In this document: piece after piece, positions 50,838-60,249 of the stretch | Layout: the number at the start of each line of letters is the position of its first letter | How positions within the stretch are numbered: position 1 is the stretch's first letter | Source of the DNA: Nocardia jejuensis NBRC 103114 | GTDB taxonomy: Bacteria; Actinomycetota; Actinomycetes; Mycobacteriales; Mycobacteriaceae | Length of the DNA stretch: 64,000 nt | Direction of reading: 5' to 3' | NCBI RefSeq assembly: GCF_001613145.1 | Contig: NZ_BDBU01000043.1 | Location: 1 to 64,000, forward strand | Made by a program: the position numbers and the translations under genes | Notes under the pieces: generated by a model | Seen by the model: only the letters and a program-made list of their open reading frames with translations | Database searches by the model: none | Told to the model about the DNA's origin: nothing

Positions 50838-52376
50838 ATGACCGGATTTCCCGCCGCTGTGGCGGCCCCGCGCAATGCGCGCTGGATCCTGCTCGGCGTC
50901 ATGCTCGCGATGCTGCTGGGCATGCTCGACAACATGATCATCGGCACGGCCATGCCGACGATCGTCGGCGAACTGGGCGGCCTCGAACACCTGTCCTGGG
51001 TGGTCTCGGCGTACGCGCTGGCCACCGCCGCATCCACGCCCATCTGGGCCAAACTCGGCGACATCTTCGGCCGCAAGCCGAACTTCCTGACCTCGATCGT
51101 GGTCTTCCTGATCGGCTCGGGACTGTCCGGCGCGGCCCAGACCATGGAGCAGCTCATCGGCTTCCGCGTGCTGCAGGGCATCGGCGCGGGCGGGCTGGCC
51201 GCGGGCGCGTTCGCCATCATCGGCGAACTGATCCCGCCGCGCGAACGCGCCAGGTACATGGGCATGACCGCCTCGGTGATGGCCCTGGCCACCATCGGCG
51301 GGCCACTGGTGGGCGGATTCGTCACCGACCACCTCGGCTGGCGCTGGGCGTTCTACCTGAACCTGCCGCTGGGGCTGATCGCCCTGGTGTGGTGCCACGC
51401 CATGCTGCACCTGAACGCGAAGCGCCCCAACGTCAGAATCGACTATCTCGGCGCCGCACTGCTGACCGTCACCATCTCCGCGATCGTGCTGGTGACCACG
51501 TGGGGCGGCACCCAATACGCCTGGGGCTCACCGCAGGTGCTCGCCGCCCTCACCGTCGCGCTGCTCGGAATTCCCGCGTTCATCTGGTCCCAGCGACGCG
51601 CGAGTGAGCCGATCATCCCGCTGAGCCTGTTCGCCAGCCGCAATTTCGTTCTGACATCGGTGCTTTCGGTGGTCGCCGGGGTGGCCATGTTCGGCGCGGT
51701 CAGTTTCCTGCCGCTGTTCCAGCAGACCGTGCAGGGCGCGTCGGCCTCCAACTCGGGACTGTTGCTGCTGCCGATGATGGTGCCGATCATCGTGGTCTCG
51801 CAGATCGCGGGCCGAGTCATGGGCAAGACCGGGCGATACAAGGTGTTCCCGATACTGGGCGGCGTGTTCCTGACCGCGGGCAGCATCGCGCTGGCCACCA
51901 TGGGAACCGACACCAGCCGCCTGATGTCCGGAATCTACATGGCGCTGCTGGGCGCGGGCATGGGCTTCCTCATGCAGATGACCGTGCTGATCGCGCAGAA
52001 CAGCGTGGAGATGAAGGACATCGGCGCGGCCTCGGGCACCTCGACGCTGTTCCGGACGCTCGGCGGTTCCTTCGGTGTGGCGCTGTTCGGCGCCCTGTTC
52101 AACCGACAGGTGAACGCGGCGATGTCCGGACAGGCCGGGGGCGAGGCGGTGCACGGATCGCAGTTGGATCCGACAATGCTCGCAAAGCTGCCCGCCACCG
52201 TGCGCGACGCGTATCTGCACGGCGTGGCCTCGGGGATGCACAGCATCTTCCTCTGGGCGGCCGTGCTGTGCGGGCTCGGACTGGTGGCCGCGCTGTTCAT
52301 CGTGGAGGTACCGCTGCGACAGGCCGGTCCGCCACAGTCGGCCGCACCGGCGAAGGAGCCGGTCAGCCAGGCATGA
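50838..52376 (+). CDS. DHA2-family multidrug efflux MFS (EmrB/QacA type)
   Basis: A 512-residue fourteen-helix drug:H+ antiporter. The first helix and motif D1 read MLLGMLDNMIIGTAMPTIVG with the membrane Asp, motif A is AKLGDIFGRKP, and motif C-like GGPLVGGFVTDHLGWRW follows. ATG 50838 follows GGGAGGGA; the open frame begins at 50751 but lacks a ribosome binding site. Control by the divergent TetR protein is likely. It would export cationic dyes, antiseptics or antibiotics. Confidence 0.9.
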   Translation: MTGFPAAVAAPRNARWILLGVMLAMLLGMLDNMIIGTAMPTIVGELGGLEHLSWVVSAYALATAASTPIWAKLGDIFGRKPNFLTSIVVFLIGSGLSGAAQTMEQLIGFRVLQGIGAGGLAAGAFAIIGELIPPRERARYMGMTASVMALATIGGPLVGGFVTDHLGWRWAFYLNLPLGLIALVWCHAMLHLNAKRPNVRIDYLGAALLTVTISAIVLVTTWGGTQYAWGSPQVLAALTVALLGIPAFIWSQRRASEPIIPLSLFASRNFVLTSVLSVVAGVAMFGAVSFLPLFQQTVQGASASNSGLLLLPMMVPIIVVSQIAGRVMGKTGRYKVFPILGGVFLTAGSIALATMGTDTSRLMSGIYMALLGAGMGFLMQMTVLIAQNSVEMKDIGAASGTSTLFRTLGGSFGVALFGALFNRQVNAAMSGQAGGEAVHGSQLDPTMLAKLPATVRDAYLHGVASGMHSIFLWAAVLCGLGLVAALFIVEVPLRQAGPPQSAAPAKEPVSQA

Positions 52377-52409
52377 CCGCTCCGTGAACGACTGCCGCAC
52401 CGGCGTTTT

Positions 52410-52436
52410 CGGCCCGCACCCGCGAGGTGCGGGCCG
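52410..52436. terminator. Hairpin between the efflux and ppc genes
   Basis: An 11-bp perfect stem (CGGCCCGCACC / GGTGCGGGCCG) with a CGCGA loop lies between two convergent genes. There is no T tract, but the position suits a shared terminator. Confidence 0.6.
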
Positions 52437-52536
52437 ATGTCGGCTCCGCACACCCCACCGGTTCCGGTCGGACGGCCCGAGCGCCACGAGGGCGGCCGAC
52501 GGGTTCCGGTGCGGTGACAGCGCGTGGGGTCTCGGC

Positions 52537-55299
52537 CTACCCGGAGTTGCGCAGGGCCGTGGCCAGACCGTTCATGGTCAGCAGGATCCCACGTTCGACG
52601 AGCTCGGACGCGTCTCCCGCGCGGCGGCGGCGCAGCAGTTCGACCTGGAGCTGATTGAGCGGCTCGAGGTAGGGGAAGCGGTTGTGGATGGATTCCGCCA
52701 GCGCCGGATTGTCCGCGAGCAGTTCGTCGGAACCGGTGATGGCGGCGTATACCCGCCGGGTGCGGGCGAACTCGTCGCAGATCATGCCGAAGACGTTGTG
52801 GCGCAACGCTTCATCGGGCACCAGTTCGGAGTAGATGGCCGCGATGTCCATATCGGCCTTCGCCATGACCTGAGCCAGATTCGACAGCACGGTCTGGAAG
52901 AACGGCCAGCGCTGATACAGATCGCGCAGCGTGGCCAGCCGGGCCGGGTCCTCGCCGATCCATTCCTCGAACGCCGAACCGGTGCCGTACCAGCCGGGCA
53001 GCATGACGCGGGACTGGCTCCACGCCATCACCCAGGGAATCGCCCGCAGATCCGATACCGAACTGGTGGGCTTGCGCGAGGCGGGGCGGCTGCCCAGATT
53101 GAGATCGGCCACCTCGGCGATCGGGGTCGAGGCCCGGAAGTAGTCGACGAAACCGGGAGTGTCGTGCACCAGCCGCGCATAAGCCCGGCGAGCCAGCTCG
53201 GCGAGCTCGTCCAGCACCTCGTAGGCGGGCTCGGCCTCGTCGCCCAGCCCCTCGACGTCGAGCAGCGTGGATTCGAGCGTGCCCGCGACCAGCGCCTCGA
53301 GATTGCGGTAGGCGGTGCCGGATTCGGCGTACTTGGTGGAGATGACCTCACCCTGCTCGGTCAATCGCAGCGAACCGCGCACCGCACCGGCGGGTTGGGC
53401 CAGGATGGCGTCGTAGCTGCGGCCGCCACCGCGACCGACGGTGCCGCCGCGACCGTGGAAGAGCCGCAACCGGATTCCGGTCTTGCGCGCGGTATCGACC
53501 AGATCCAGTTCGGCCCGGTACAGGGCCCAGTTCGCGGCCAGATACCCGCCGTCCTTGTTGGAATCGGAATAACCCAGCATCACCTCCTGCCGCATCCCGC
53601 GCGCCGCCACCAGGCGCGCATAGGCGGGCACCTCCAGTGCGGCGGAAAGGATTTCGGCGCCGTGCCGCAGATCCTCGATGGTCTCGAACAGCGGCACCAC
53701 ACCGACCGGGCTCACCGGCCCGGAGTCGGCGTCGCCCGGGTCGAGGATGCCGGCCTCCTTCAGCAGCAGCGCCGCCTCAAGCATGTCGCTGACCGAGGTG
53801 CACATGCTGATGATGTAGTTGGGCACCGTATCCGGGCCCAGATCCTCGAGCGCGGTCCGGGCGGCGCGCACCACCGCCAGTTCCTTGGTCGCCAGCTCAC
53901 TGAGTTCGGCGTGCGGCCCGACCAGCGGACGGCGGGTGGTCAATTCGGCGGCGAGCAGTTCCACCCGCTGCGCCTCGTCCAGCGACGCATAGTCCGAATG
54001 CACTCCGGCCCAGGCGAACAGCTCCGCGACCACCTGCTCGTGCATCTCGGAGTTCTGCCGCATGTCCAGGCCCTGCAGATGAAAACCGAAGGTCTGCACG
54101 GCGGCTCGCAGCGCGGCGAGCTGATCGTCGGCCAGCAGACCGTCGCCCGAGGCGCGCATGGCGGTATCGACCGTGTCCAGATCGGCCAGGAGCCCCTCCG
54201 GTCCGGCGTAGGGTTCGGCGGCGACATCTATTCCGTCGGCGGGGATTTCGCCCAGGGACCGGCGGGCCGAGGAGCTCAGCCGCGCCCGGATCGCGCGTAT
54301 GGCACGGCGGTACGGCTCGTCCGCGCGCTGGGGGGAATCGTCGAAATCGGCGTCCGCGAGTGCGGCGAGCTCCGGGGTCACCGGCACCAGCCGGGCCGAC
54401 TGCGACAGCGACTTCTCCAGCTCCACCAGCGAGGTCAGGTATCGCTCGAAGACGACCGTACCCGCGCGATGGGTGGCGCGGTGCACCACGTCGGCGGTGA
54501 CGTTCGGATTGCCGTCGCGGTCGCCGCCGATCCAGGAGCCGGGCCGCAGGATCGGCCGGGACAGCAGCTCGTGCTCGGGGTAGCGGGCGCGCAGCGCGTC
54601 GCGCACCTGCTCGTTGATGCGCGGGATGACCTCGAACAGAGTCAGGTCGTAGTATCGCAGCCCGACCTCGATCTCGTCCTGAATCCGCAAGCGTGCCAAG
54701 CGAATCAGCGCAGCACGCCACAGTTGCAGCACCTGGCGGCGGATATCGGTCTCGATCAGCGCGTACTGCGGCTCGTGCTCGCTGTAGCGCTGGCGGCGGC
54801 GCATCAGCTCGGTGATGCGGGCCTGCACGTCGAAGATGGTGCGCCGCCGGGTCTCGGTCGGATGCGCGGTGATGACCGGGGACACCAGGGCATCGGTCAG
54901 CAGGTCGGCGACCGTGTCGCCGTCCGGTGCGGCCGCGTCCAGCTTGTCGTAGGTGGCGGCCAGGCTGGAATCCTGCGGCCGCTCCCCCGCGCCGACGTGC
55001 ACCGCGCGCCGCCGATCGCGCTGCAGGTCCTCGGCGAGATTGGCCAGCAGCAAAAAGTGGCTGAAGGCGCGGATCACCGGGATGGCGGTGGTGATCTCCA
55101 CATCGCGCAGCATGTCCGCGACCGCGTCGCGGTCCACCTCCGAACGCCGGATCTTGAAGGCCTCCACCCGGACCCGCTCGATGAGGTCGAACACCTCGGC
55201 GCCCTCGTGGTCGCGAATGATGTCGCCGAGGATCCCGCCCAGGAACCGGATATCGTCGCGCAGTGGCGCGGTGGCGGTCTCGATCTGGTCTTCCCGCAC
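52537..55299 (-). CDS. ppc: Phosphoenolpyruvate carboxylase
   Basis: A 920-residue enzyme that carboxylates PEP to oxaloacetate to refill the TCA cycle. Catalytic landmarks are TAHPTE (His near residue 146), GYSDSNKDGGYL, LFHGRGGTVGRGGG and the C-terminal NSG (usually NTG). Length is normal for the bacterial family. GTG 55299 is preferred over GTG 55308 because GGAGAGG lies 8 nt before it; the nearer codon would touch the ribosome binding site. It follows the acyl-CoA synthetase gene in the same direction after about 100 nt. Confidence 0.95.
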   Translation of the reverse strand: MREDQIETATAPLRDDIRFLGGILGDIIRDHEGAEVFDLIERVRVEAFKIRRSEVDRDAVADMLRDVEITTAIPVIRAFSHFLLLANLAEDLQRDRRRAVHVGAGERPQDSSLAATYDKLDAAAPDGDTVADLLTDALVSPVITAHPTETRRRTIFDVQARITELMRRRQRYSEHEPQYALIETDIRRQVLQLWRAALIRLARLRIQDEIEVGLRYYDLTLFEVIPRINEQVRDALRARYPEHELLSRPILRPGSWIGGDRDGNPNVTADVVHRATHRAGTVVFERYLTSLVELEKSLSQSARLVPVTPELAALADADFDDSPQRADEPYRRAIRAIRARLSSSARRSLGEIPADGIDVAAEPYAGPEGLLADLDTVDTAMRASGDGLLADDQLAALRAAVQTFGFHLQGLDMRQNSEMHEQVVAELFAWAGVHSDYASLDEAQRVELLAAELTTRRPLVGPHAELSELATKELAVVRAARTALEDLGPDTVPNYIISMCTSVSDMLEAALLLKEAGILDPGDADSGPVSPVGVVPLFETIEDLRHGAEILSAALEVPAYARLVAARGMRQEVMLGYSDSNKDGGYLAANWALYRAELDLVDTARKTGIRLRLFHGRGGTVGRGGGRSYDAILAQPAGAVRGSLRLTEQGEVISTKYAESGTAYRNLEALVAGTLESTLLDVEGLGDEAEPAYEVLDELAELARRAYARLVHDTPGFVDYFRASTPIAEVADLNLGSRPASRKPTSSVSDLRAIPWVMAWSQSRVMLPGWYGTGSAFEEWIGEDPARLATLRDLYQRWPFFQTVLSNLAQVMAKADMDIAAIYSELVPDEALRHNVFGMICDEFARTRRVYAAITGSDELLADNPALAESIHNRFPYLEPLNQLQVELLRRRRAGDASELVERGILLTMNGLATALRNSG

Positions 55300-55371
55300 A
55301 GTGATCACCTCTCCATACCTTCGAATCCCTACCTGTGAATCTTGGGGTGTACGTGGGCCGTTCGGCCCGGC

Positions 55372-55414
55372 GTGTGTCCCACACCATTCGATACCGTGTG
55401 TCTCACACCATTCG
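55372..55414. repeat. 24-bp direct repeat over a stop codon
   Basis: GTGTGTCCCACACCATTCG (55372-55390) and GTGTGTCTCACACCATTCG (55396-55414) differ at one base and are 24 nt apart. The right copy contains the last codons and stop of the GNAT/acyl-CoA synthetase gene; the left copy lies just after it. This looks like a small local duplication of the gene end. Confidence 0.65.
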
Positions 55415-58123
55415 GCGCGGCCCGATGTCGAACCGATTGGGTTCGGGCCCGATTCGCACCCGGCCGTAGAGCACCGCCGCCCCCTCCGGAGAGGCCAGCA
55501 CCGGTTCGCACTGCAGCTCCCGCACCTCCGGCAGGTCGTCGCACAGCGCCGAAATCCGTTGCGCCAGTTCGGCCAGCGCGCCGCGGTCCACCGGTTTGCC
55601 GATATCCCGGCCGCGCACGGTGCCCGAGAGCAGCGGGGCCGCGCGGGGCGCGTCGATGAGCTCGGCCGATTCGGCCTCGGTCAGCGGCAGTGCCCGGTAC
55701 ACGCGATCACCGAGCAGATCGATGATGGTGCCGGACAGGCCGAATCCGATCACCGAGCCGAAGGACGGGTCGTCCTGCACCCGGAAGGTGCATCCGACGC
55801 CCTTGGTGGCCATGCGCTGAATGTGCACCGGATTGCCGGAGATCTCGGCCAGATCGGTGTACGCGCGCCGCACCGCGTCCGGGCGCCACAGGTCCAGGCG
55901 CACCCCGGTCAGATCCGGCCGATTGCGCCACATCTCCCCGGTGGCCTTCGCCGCGACCGGGAATCCGAGTTCCTCGGCGGCGGCCACGGCGGATTCGGCG
56001 TCCTTGACCTCCCGGAACTCCTCGATGCGAATTCCGTAGCAGCCCAGCAGTTCCGCTGCCTGCAGATCGCTGAGCCAGTGATCCACCTCCGGGGACATCC
56101 ACTCGGCCACCAGTTCCCGGGCCCGCGCGGTCCCGAGGCCCTCGGGCCGCGAGATCGGTGAGATCGGGCGGGTGCGCCAGTCGGCGTAGCGGCGCACCCG
56201 CGCCAGCGCCCGGGCGGCGCGCTCGGGATCGCCGAACGACGGGATGGAGCCGCGCTCCAGAATGCCGCCGGGACCACGGGTGGCGAGCAGGTTGGGCATG
56301 CCCTGATCGGCGACGAAGGTGGTGAGAACCGGTGTCTCGGGTCCGGATCGAGCTCCGGAGAGAATCGCCTCGGCGAACGAGGCGACCGCCATGGGGACCG
56401 GCGGCGAGTAGATCACGATCACCGCGTCGACGATCGGATCGATGACCGCGGCCGCCACCGCGGCCAGGTAGTCCGACGGACTCGCCTGCGGTCCCAGATC
56501 GATGGGTTCGCCGACCTCGAGCCCCTCGCCGCGCGCCGCGTCCACGGCCAGCCAGCTCAGCGCGGCGCTGTTGCCGATCACCGCGAGCCGGGGCCCGGCC
56601 GGGAGCGGCTGATAGGCCAGCAGCATGGCGCAGTCGAACAGCTCGGTGATCGAGTCGACCTGGATGATGCCCGCCTGCGCGAACAGGTTGCGCACCAGCG
56701 AGCGGTCCAGATCCGGTTCGCCCTCCACGCGTGCGCTGTTGCGGCCGCTGTTCACGGCCACAATGGGTTTCGTGCGCGCCACCCGGCGGGCGATGCGGGA
56801 GAACTTGCGCGGATTGCCGAAGGTCTCCAGGTACAGCAGCACCACATCGGTGTCGGGATCGTTGTCCCAGTACTGCAGCAGATCGTTGCCCGACACGTCG
56901 GCGCGATTACCGGCCGACACGAAGGTGGACAGGCCCAGCTGGCGGGCGGCGGCCTCCCCGAGAATGGCCGCGCCCAAAGGTCCGGACTGACAGAAGAATC
57001 CGATCCGCCCGCGCCCCGGCAGCACCGGAGCGAGCGTGGCGTTCAACGCGACCGCCGGATCGGTGTTCGCGATACCCAGCGCGCTCGGCCCGACCACCCG
57101 CATACCGTGCGCGCGAGCGGCGTTCACCAGATCGCGTTCGGCGGCGTAGCCGCGCGGGCCGGTCTCGGAGAAGCCGGCCGTCAGCACGACCAGGCCCTTG
57201 ACGCCCTTGGCCATGCAATCGTCGAGCACGGAGCCGATCTCGGCGGCGGGCACCGCGATCACCGCGAGATCCACCTCGTCCGGGATGTCGCGCACGGTCG
57301 GGTAGGCGCGCACGCCGCGCACGGCGGTGCGAGTGCGGTTCACCGGGAACACCGGCCCCTGGTACGCCCCGGACAGCAGATTGGCCAGCACCGCACCGCC
57401 GACCCGGCTGGTGGCCGGGGTCGCGCCGATGACGGCCACCGAGCGCGGCGCGAGCAGGTTCCCGACGCTGCGCGCCTCCGAGGCGCGCTCGCGGGAATCA
57501 CGCACGGACTGCAGCGCTTCGGTCGGGTCGATGGCGAATTCCAGGTGCAGCACCGAGCCGTCACGGCTGCGCTGCACCTGATATCCGGCATCGCGGAACA
57601 CGGTCACCATGCCGTTGTTCTCCGCCAGCACCTCGGCGACGAAGCTCTCGATGTCGTTCTCCGCCGCCGCGCCGTTGAGGTGCTCGAGCAGAATCGATCC
57701 GAGTCCGCGACCCTGATGCTCGTCGGCGACCACGAAGGCCACCTCGGCGGCGCGCGGACCAGGTCGATCGGCCAGGAACTCGTACCGCCCGACCGCGAGG
57801 ATGTCCTCGCCCAGTTCGATGACCAGCCCGACCCGGTCGACGTAGTCCACGTGGGTGGTGCGGTACAGATCCTTGGGCGTCATGCGCGGGTACGGCCCGA
57901 AGTACCTCAGGTAGCGGGTGCGGTCGGAGAGGCGTTCGTGGAACCGCTCGAGTTGTTCGGCATCGTCGGGGGTGATCGGCCGCAGCCGCACCACCCGGCC
58001 GTCCGAGGCGAGCACGTCGGCGAACCAGTGTTGCGGTGGCGGAGGCGGATTCAGCGGCGTGCCCGGGGTGTCCGGAGGCAGCGGCGGTGGGGGTACCGGC
58101 ACGGAATCGCTGGAGTCAGTCAC
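55403..58123 (-). CDS. GNAT-acyl-CoA synthetase (NDP-forming) fusion, Pat-like
   Basis: A 906-residue fusion. After a Pro-rich N-terminus, a GNAT domain (about 32-180: VADEHQGRGLGSILLEHL holds the acetyl-CoA loop) leads into a CoA-binding domain (about 205-340: SVAVIGATPATSRVGGAVLA), a succinyl-CoA ligase-like domain (FCQSGPLGAAILGEA) and a C-terminal ATP-grasp domain. This is the Pat/PatZ-type lysine acetyltransferase architecture, here with GNAT first. GTG 58123 follows GGAGGAT. It overlaps the acuC-like deacetylase gene by 8 nt, so writer and eraser are co-translated. Confidence 0.88.
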   Translation of the reverse strand: MTDSSDSVPVPPPPLPPDTPGTPLNPPPPPQHWFADVLASDGRVVRLRPITPDDAEQLERFHERLSDRTRYLRYFGPYPRMTPKDLYRTTHVDYVDRVGLVIELGEDILAVGRYEFLADRPGPRAAEVAFVVADEHQGRGLGSILLEHLNGAAAENDIESFVAEVLAENNGMVTVFRDAGYQVQRSRDGSVLHLEFAIDPTEALQSVRDSRERASEARSVGNLLAPRSVAVIGATPATSRVGGAVLANLLSGAYQGPVFPVNRTRTAVRGVRAYPTVRDIPDEVDLAVIAVPAAEIGSVLDDCMAKGVKGLVVLTAGFSETGPRGYAAERDLVNAARAHGMRVVGPSALGIANTDPAVALNATLAPVLPGRGRIGFFCQSGPLGAAILGEAAARQLGLSTFVSAGNRADVSGNDLLQYWDNDPDTDVVLLYLETFGNPRKFSRIARRVARTKPIVAVNSGRNSARVEGEPDLDRSLVRNLFAQAGIIQVDSITELFDCAMLLAYQPLPAGPRLAVIGNSAALSWLAVDAARGEGLEVGEPIDLGPQASPSDYLAAVAAAVIDPIVDAVIVIYSPPVPMAVASFAEAILSGARSGPETPVLTTFVADQGMPNLLATRGPGGILERGSIPSFGDPERAARALARVRRYADWRTRPISPISRPEGLGTARARELVAEWMSPEVDHWLSDLQAAELLGCYGIRIEEFREVKDAESAVAAAEELGFPVAAKATGEMWRNRPDLTGVRLDLWRPDAVRRAYTDLAEISGNPVHIQRMATKGVGCTFRVQDDPSFGSVIGFGLSGTIIDLLGDRVYRALPLTEAESAELIDAPRAAPLLSGTVRGRDIGKPVDRGALAELAQRISALCDDLPEVRELQCEPVLASPEGAAVLYGRVRIGPEPNRFDIGPRRMV

Positions 58124-59354
58124 GGGGATCCTCCGGATCCAGGCCGAGCAGGCCGAAAGAGGCCCGGCGGGTTGCCAATACGGATACATCGAGAGCGCGG
58201 CGCGCGCGATCGGTGCGGTCGTCACCGGTTTCGCGGCCACCGCCGGGGCCGTCCCACGGGTCGAAGGCGGTGTCCGCGCCGTCGCTCATGGTTTCGGGCA
58301 CCGCGACCGTGGGCGCGTACGCGCCCACGAGCTCCCGCCAGGCCGCCGGGGTGGGCGTGCTCGGCTCGACGGTGCGGTCCAGCGCGGTGGCCAGCAGATG
58401 GGTCCAGGCGCGCGGCACCACCCGGATCAGGCCGTAGCCACCACCGCCGACGGCCAGCCAGCGGCCCTCGGCGTAGCGGTCGGCCAGGTCCCGCATGGCG
58501 ATGAACGCCGCACGCTGACCGTCCACGCTCAGGTCCAGGTCCGCGAGCGGGTCCTCGCGATGAGTGTCGACGCCGCACTGGCTGATCACGATCTGCGGGC
58601 GGAACGCCGCGAGCGCACCAGGCACCACCGCGTGGAAACCGCGCAGCCACAGCGGGTCCCGGGTGCCGGGCATGATCGGCAGGTTGACCGCGGAGCCCTC
58701 GCCCGCTCCGGATCCGGTCTCCTCGGGCCACCCGGTGTTGGGCCACAGCGTCGCCGGATGCTGATGAAGCGAGATGGTCAATACCCGCGGGTCACCGTAG
58801 AACACCCGCTGCACGCCGTCCCCGTGATGCACGTCCACGTCGAGGTAGGCGATCCGATCGAATCCGTTCTCCAATAGCCACGAAATCGCCACCGCCACAT
58901 CGTTGTACACGCAGAACCCGGCCGCTGCGGCGGGCATGGCGTGATGCATACCGCCGCCGATGCTGACCGCGCGACGGGTACGACCCGCCGCGATCTCCTG
59001 CGCCGCGGCGAGGGTGCCGCCGACGATCACCGACGCCGCCTCGTGCATGTGCGGGAACACCGGGTTGTCGGCGGAGCCCAGCCCGTACGGCGGTGCGTCC
59101 GGGGTCGGGCCGAGCGGCGGCCGGGCGTGCTTGACCGCCTCTATGTAGTCGTGGGTGTGCACCCGCAGCAGTTCGGAATCCCCGGCGGCTGCCGGGGTGA
59201 GCGATTCGACGCCCTCCAGCAGGCCCAATCCCCGCGCCAGGGCCATGGTGAACTGCAGCCGCACCGGCCGCATCGGGTGCTCGGGCGTCCAGGAGTAGTC
59301 CAGGAACCTGTCGGTCCAGACAACGGTTCCGTCTCCGTGCGCTCCGCCAGACAT
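58116..59354 (-). CDS. acuC: AcuC-like histone-deacetylase-family protein
   Basis: A 412-residue Zn-dependent deacetylase of the AcuC/HDAC family. Active-site segments are IGGGMHHAMPAAAAGFCVYN (general-base His pair) and YLDVDVHHGDGVQ (metal Asp/His), followed by SQCGVDTHREDPLADLDLS and GGGGYG. In Bacillus AcuC deacetylates acetyl-CoA synthetase. Overlap with the GNAT fusion gene implies a reversible acylation switch. ATG 59354 opens the domain; the frame to 59414 is unsupported. The C-terminal 90 residues are an extra tail. Confidence 0.9.
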   Translation of the reverse strand: MSGGAHGDGTVVWTDRFLDYSWTPEHPMRPVRLQFTMALARGLGLLEGVESLTPAAAGDSELLRVHTHDYIEAVKHARPPLGPTPDAPPYGLGSADNPVFPHMHEAASVIVGGTLAAAQEIAAGRTRRAVSIGGGMHHAMPAAAAGFCVYNDVAVAISWLLENGFDRIAYLDVDVHHGDGVQRVFYGDPRVLTISLHQHPATLWPNTGWPEETGSGAGEGSAVNLPIMPGTRDPLWLRGFHAVVPGALAAFRPQIVISQCGVDTHREDPLADLDLSVDGQRAAFIAMRDLADRYAEGRWLAVGGGGYGLIRVVPRAWTHLLATALDRTVEPSTPTPAAWRELVGAYAPTVAVPETMSDGADTAFDPWDGPGGGRETGDDRTDRARRALDVSVLATRRASFGLLGLDPEDPRD

Positions 59355-59559
59355 ACCTGCCACGCTAGTGCGTCGCGGCGGTTCGTAGGCTGTGGGACAC
59401 CGCGGGGCTGTCATACCGGTGCGGCTCGGCTGTGACCGGCGAAACTGCCTGGGAACACGCGCCCCGTCCTGGATGTTCCTCCAGCATTCGCGAAATAAGC
59501 TGGCGCCCGGTTCAGCCGCCGTGCATGGGTAGAATTCGTGCCGACGAAGGGGTTAACAG

Positions 59560-60246
59560 GTGAAGGATCTGGTCGACACCACGGAGATGTATCTCCGTAC
59601 CATCTACGACCTCGAGGAGGAGGGTGTCACGCCCCTGCGTGCTCGCATCGCCGAGCGTCTCGAGCAGAGCGGGCCCACGGTCAGCCAGACGGTCGCGCGG
59701 ATGGAGCGCGACGGTTTGCTGAGCGTTGCCGGTGATCGCCATCTCGAACTGACCGACAAGGGCCGCGCCATGGCGGTCGCGGTCATGCGCAAGCACCGGC
59801 TGGCCGAGCGCCTGCTGGTCGACATCATCGGGCTGGACTGGCAGAACGTGCACGCCGAGGCCTGCCGCTGGGAGCACGTGATGAGCGAGGAGGTCGAGCG
59901 CCGCCTGGTCGAGGTGCTCAATCACCCCACCACCTCGCCCTACGGCAATCCGATTCCGGGCCTGGACGAGCTGGGTGTGCAGCCGGACGCGAACGCGGAC
60001 GAGAAACTGGTGCGCCTGTCGGACATTCCGTCCGGGCAGTCGCAGGCGGTGGTCGTGCGCCGGCTCTCGGAGCACATCCAGACCGATCCGGAGGTGATCA
60101 ACCAACTGCGTGAGGCCGGTGTCGTGCCGGACGCACGCGTGACGGTGGAGACCAAGCCGGGTGCGGTCATCATCTCGGTACCCGGGCACGGTGGCTACGA
60201 ACTGTCGGACGAGATGGCCCACGCCGTCCAGGTGAAGCTGGTCTGA
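59560..60246 (+). CDS. ideR: Iron-dependent repressor IdeR/DtxR
   Basis: A 228-residue DtxR-family regulator that binds DNA with Fe2+. Residues 1-73 form the winged helix. The metal ligands Met10, His79, Glu83, His98, Cys102, Glu105 and His106 are all present at the canonical DtxR positions. The C-terminal SH3-like domain (about 150-226) is complete. GTG 59560 follows AAGGGG. It would repress siderophore and activate iron-storage genes. It is 3 nt from galE, the arrangement known from Corynebacterium dtxR-galE. Confidence 0.97.
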   Translation: MKDLVDTTEMYLRTIYDLEEEGVTPLRARIAERLEQSGPTVSQTVARMERDGLLSVAGDRHLELTDKGRAMAVAVMRKHRLAERLLVDIIGLDWQNVHAEACRWEHVMSEEVERRLVEVLNHPTTSPYGNPIPGLDELGVQPDANADEKLVRLSDIPSGQSQAVVVRRLSEHIQTDPEVINQLREAGVVPDARVTVETKPGAVIISVPGHGGYELSDEMAHAVQVKLV

Positions 60247-60249
60247 CAC

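Noticed and set aside
52384..55338. 984-residue plus-strand frame opposite ppc
   Set aside because: ppc on the other strand is unambiguous; the plus frame is a shadow.
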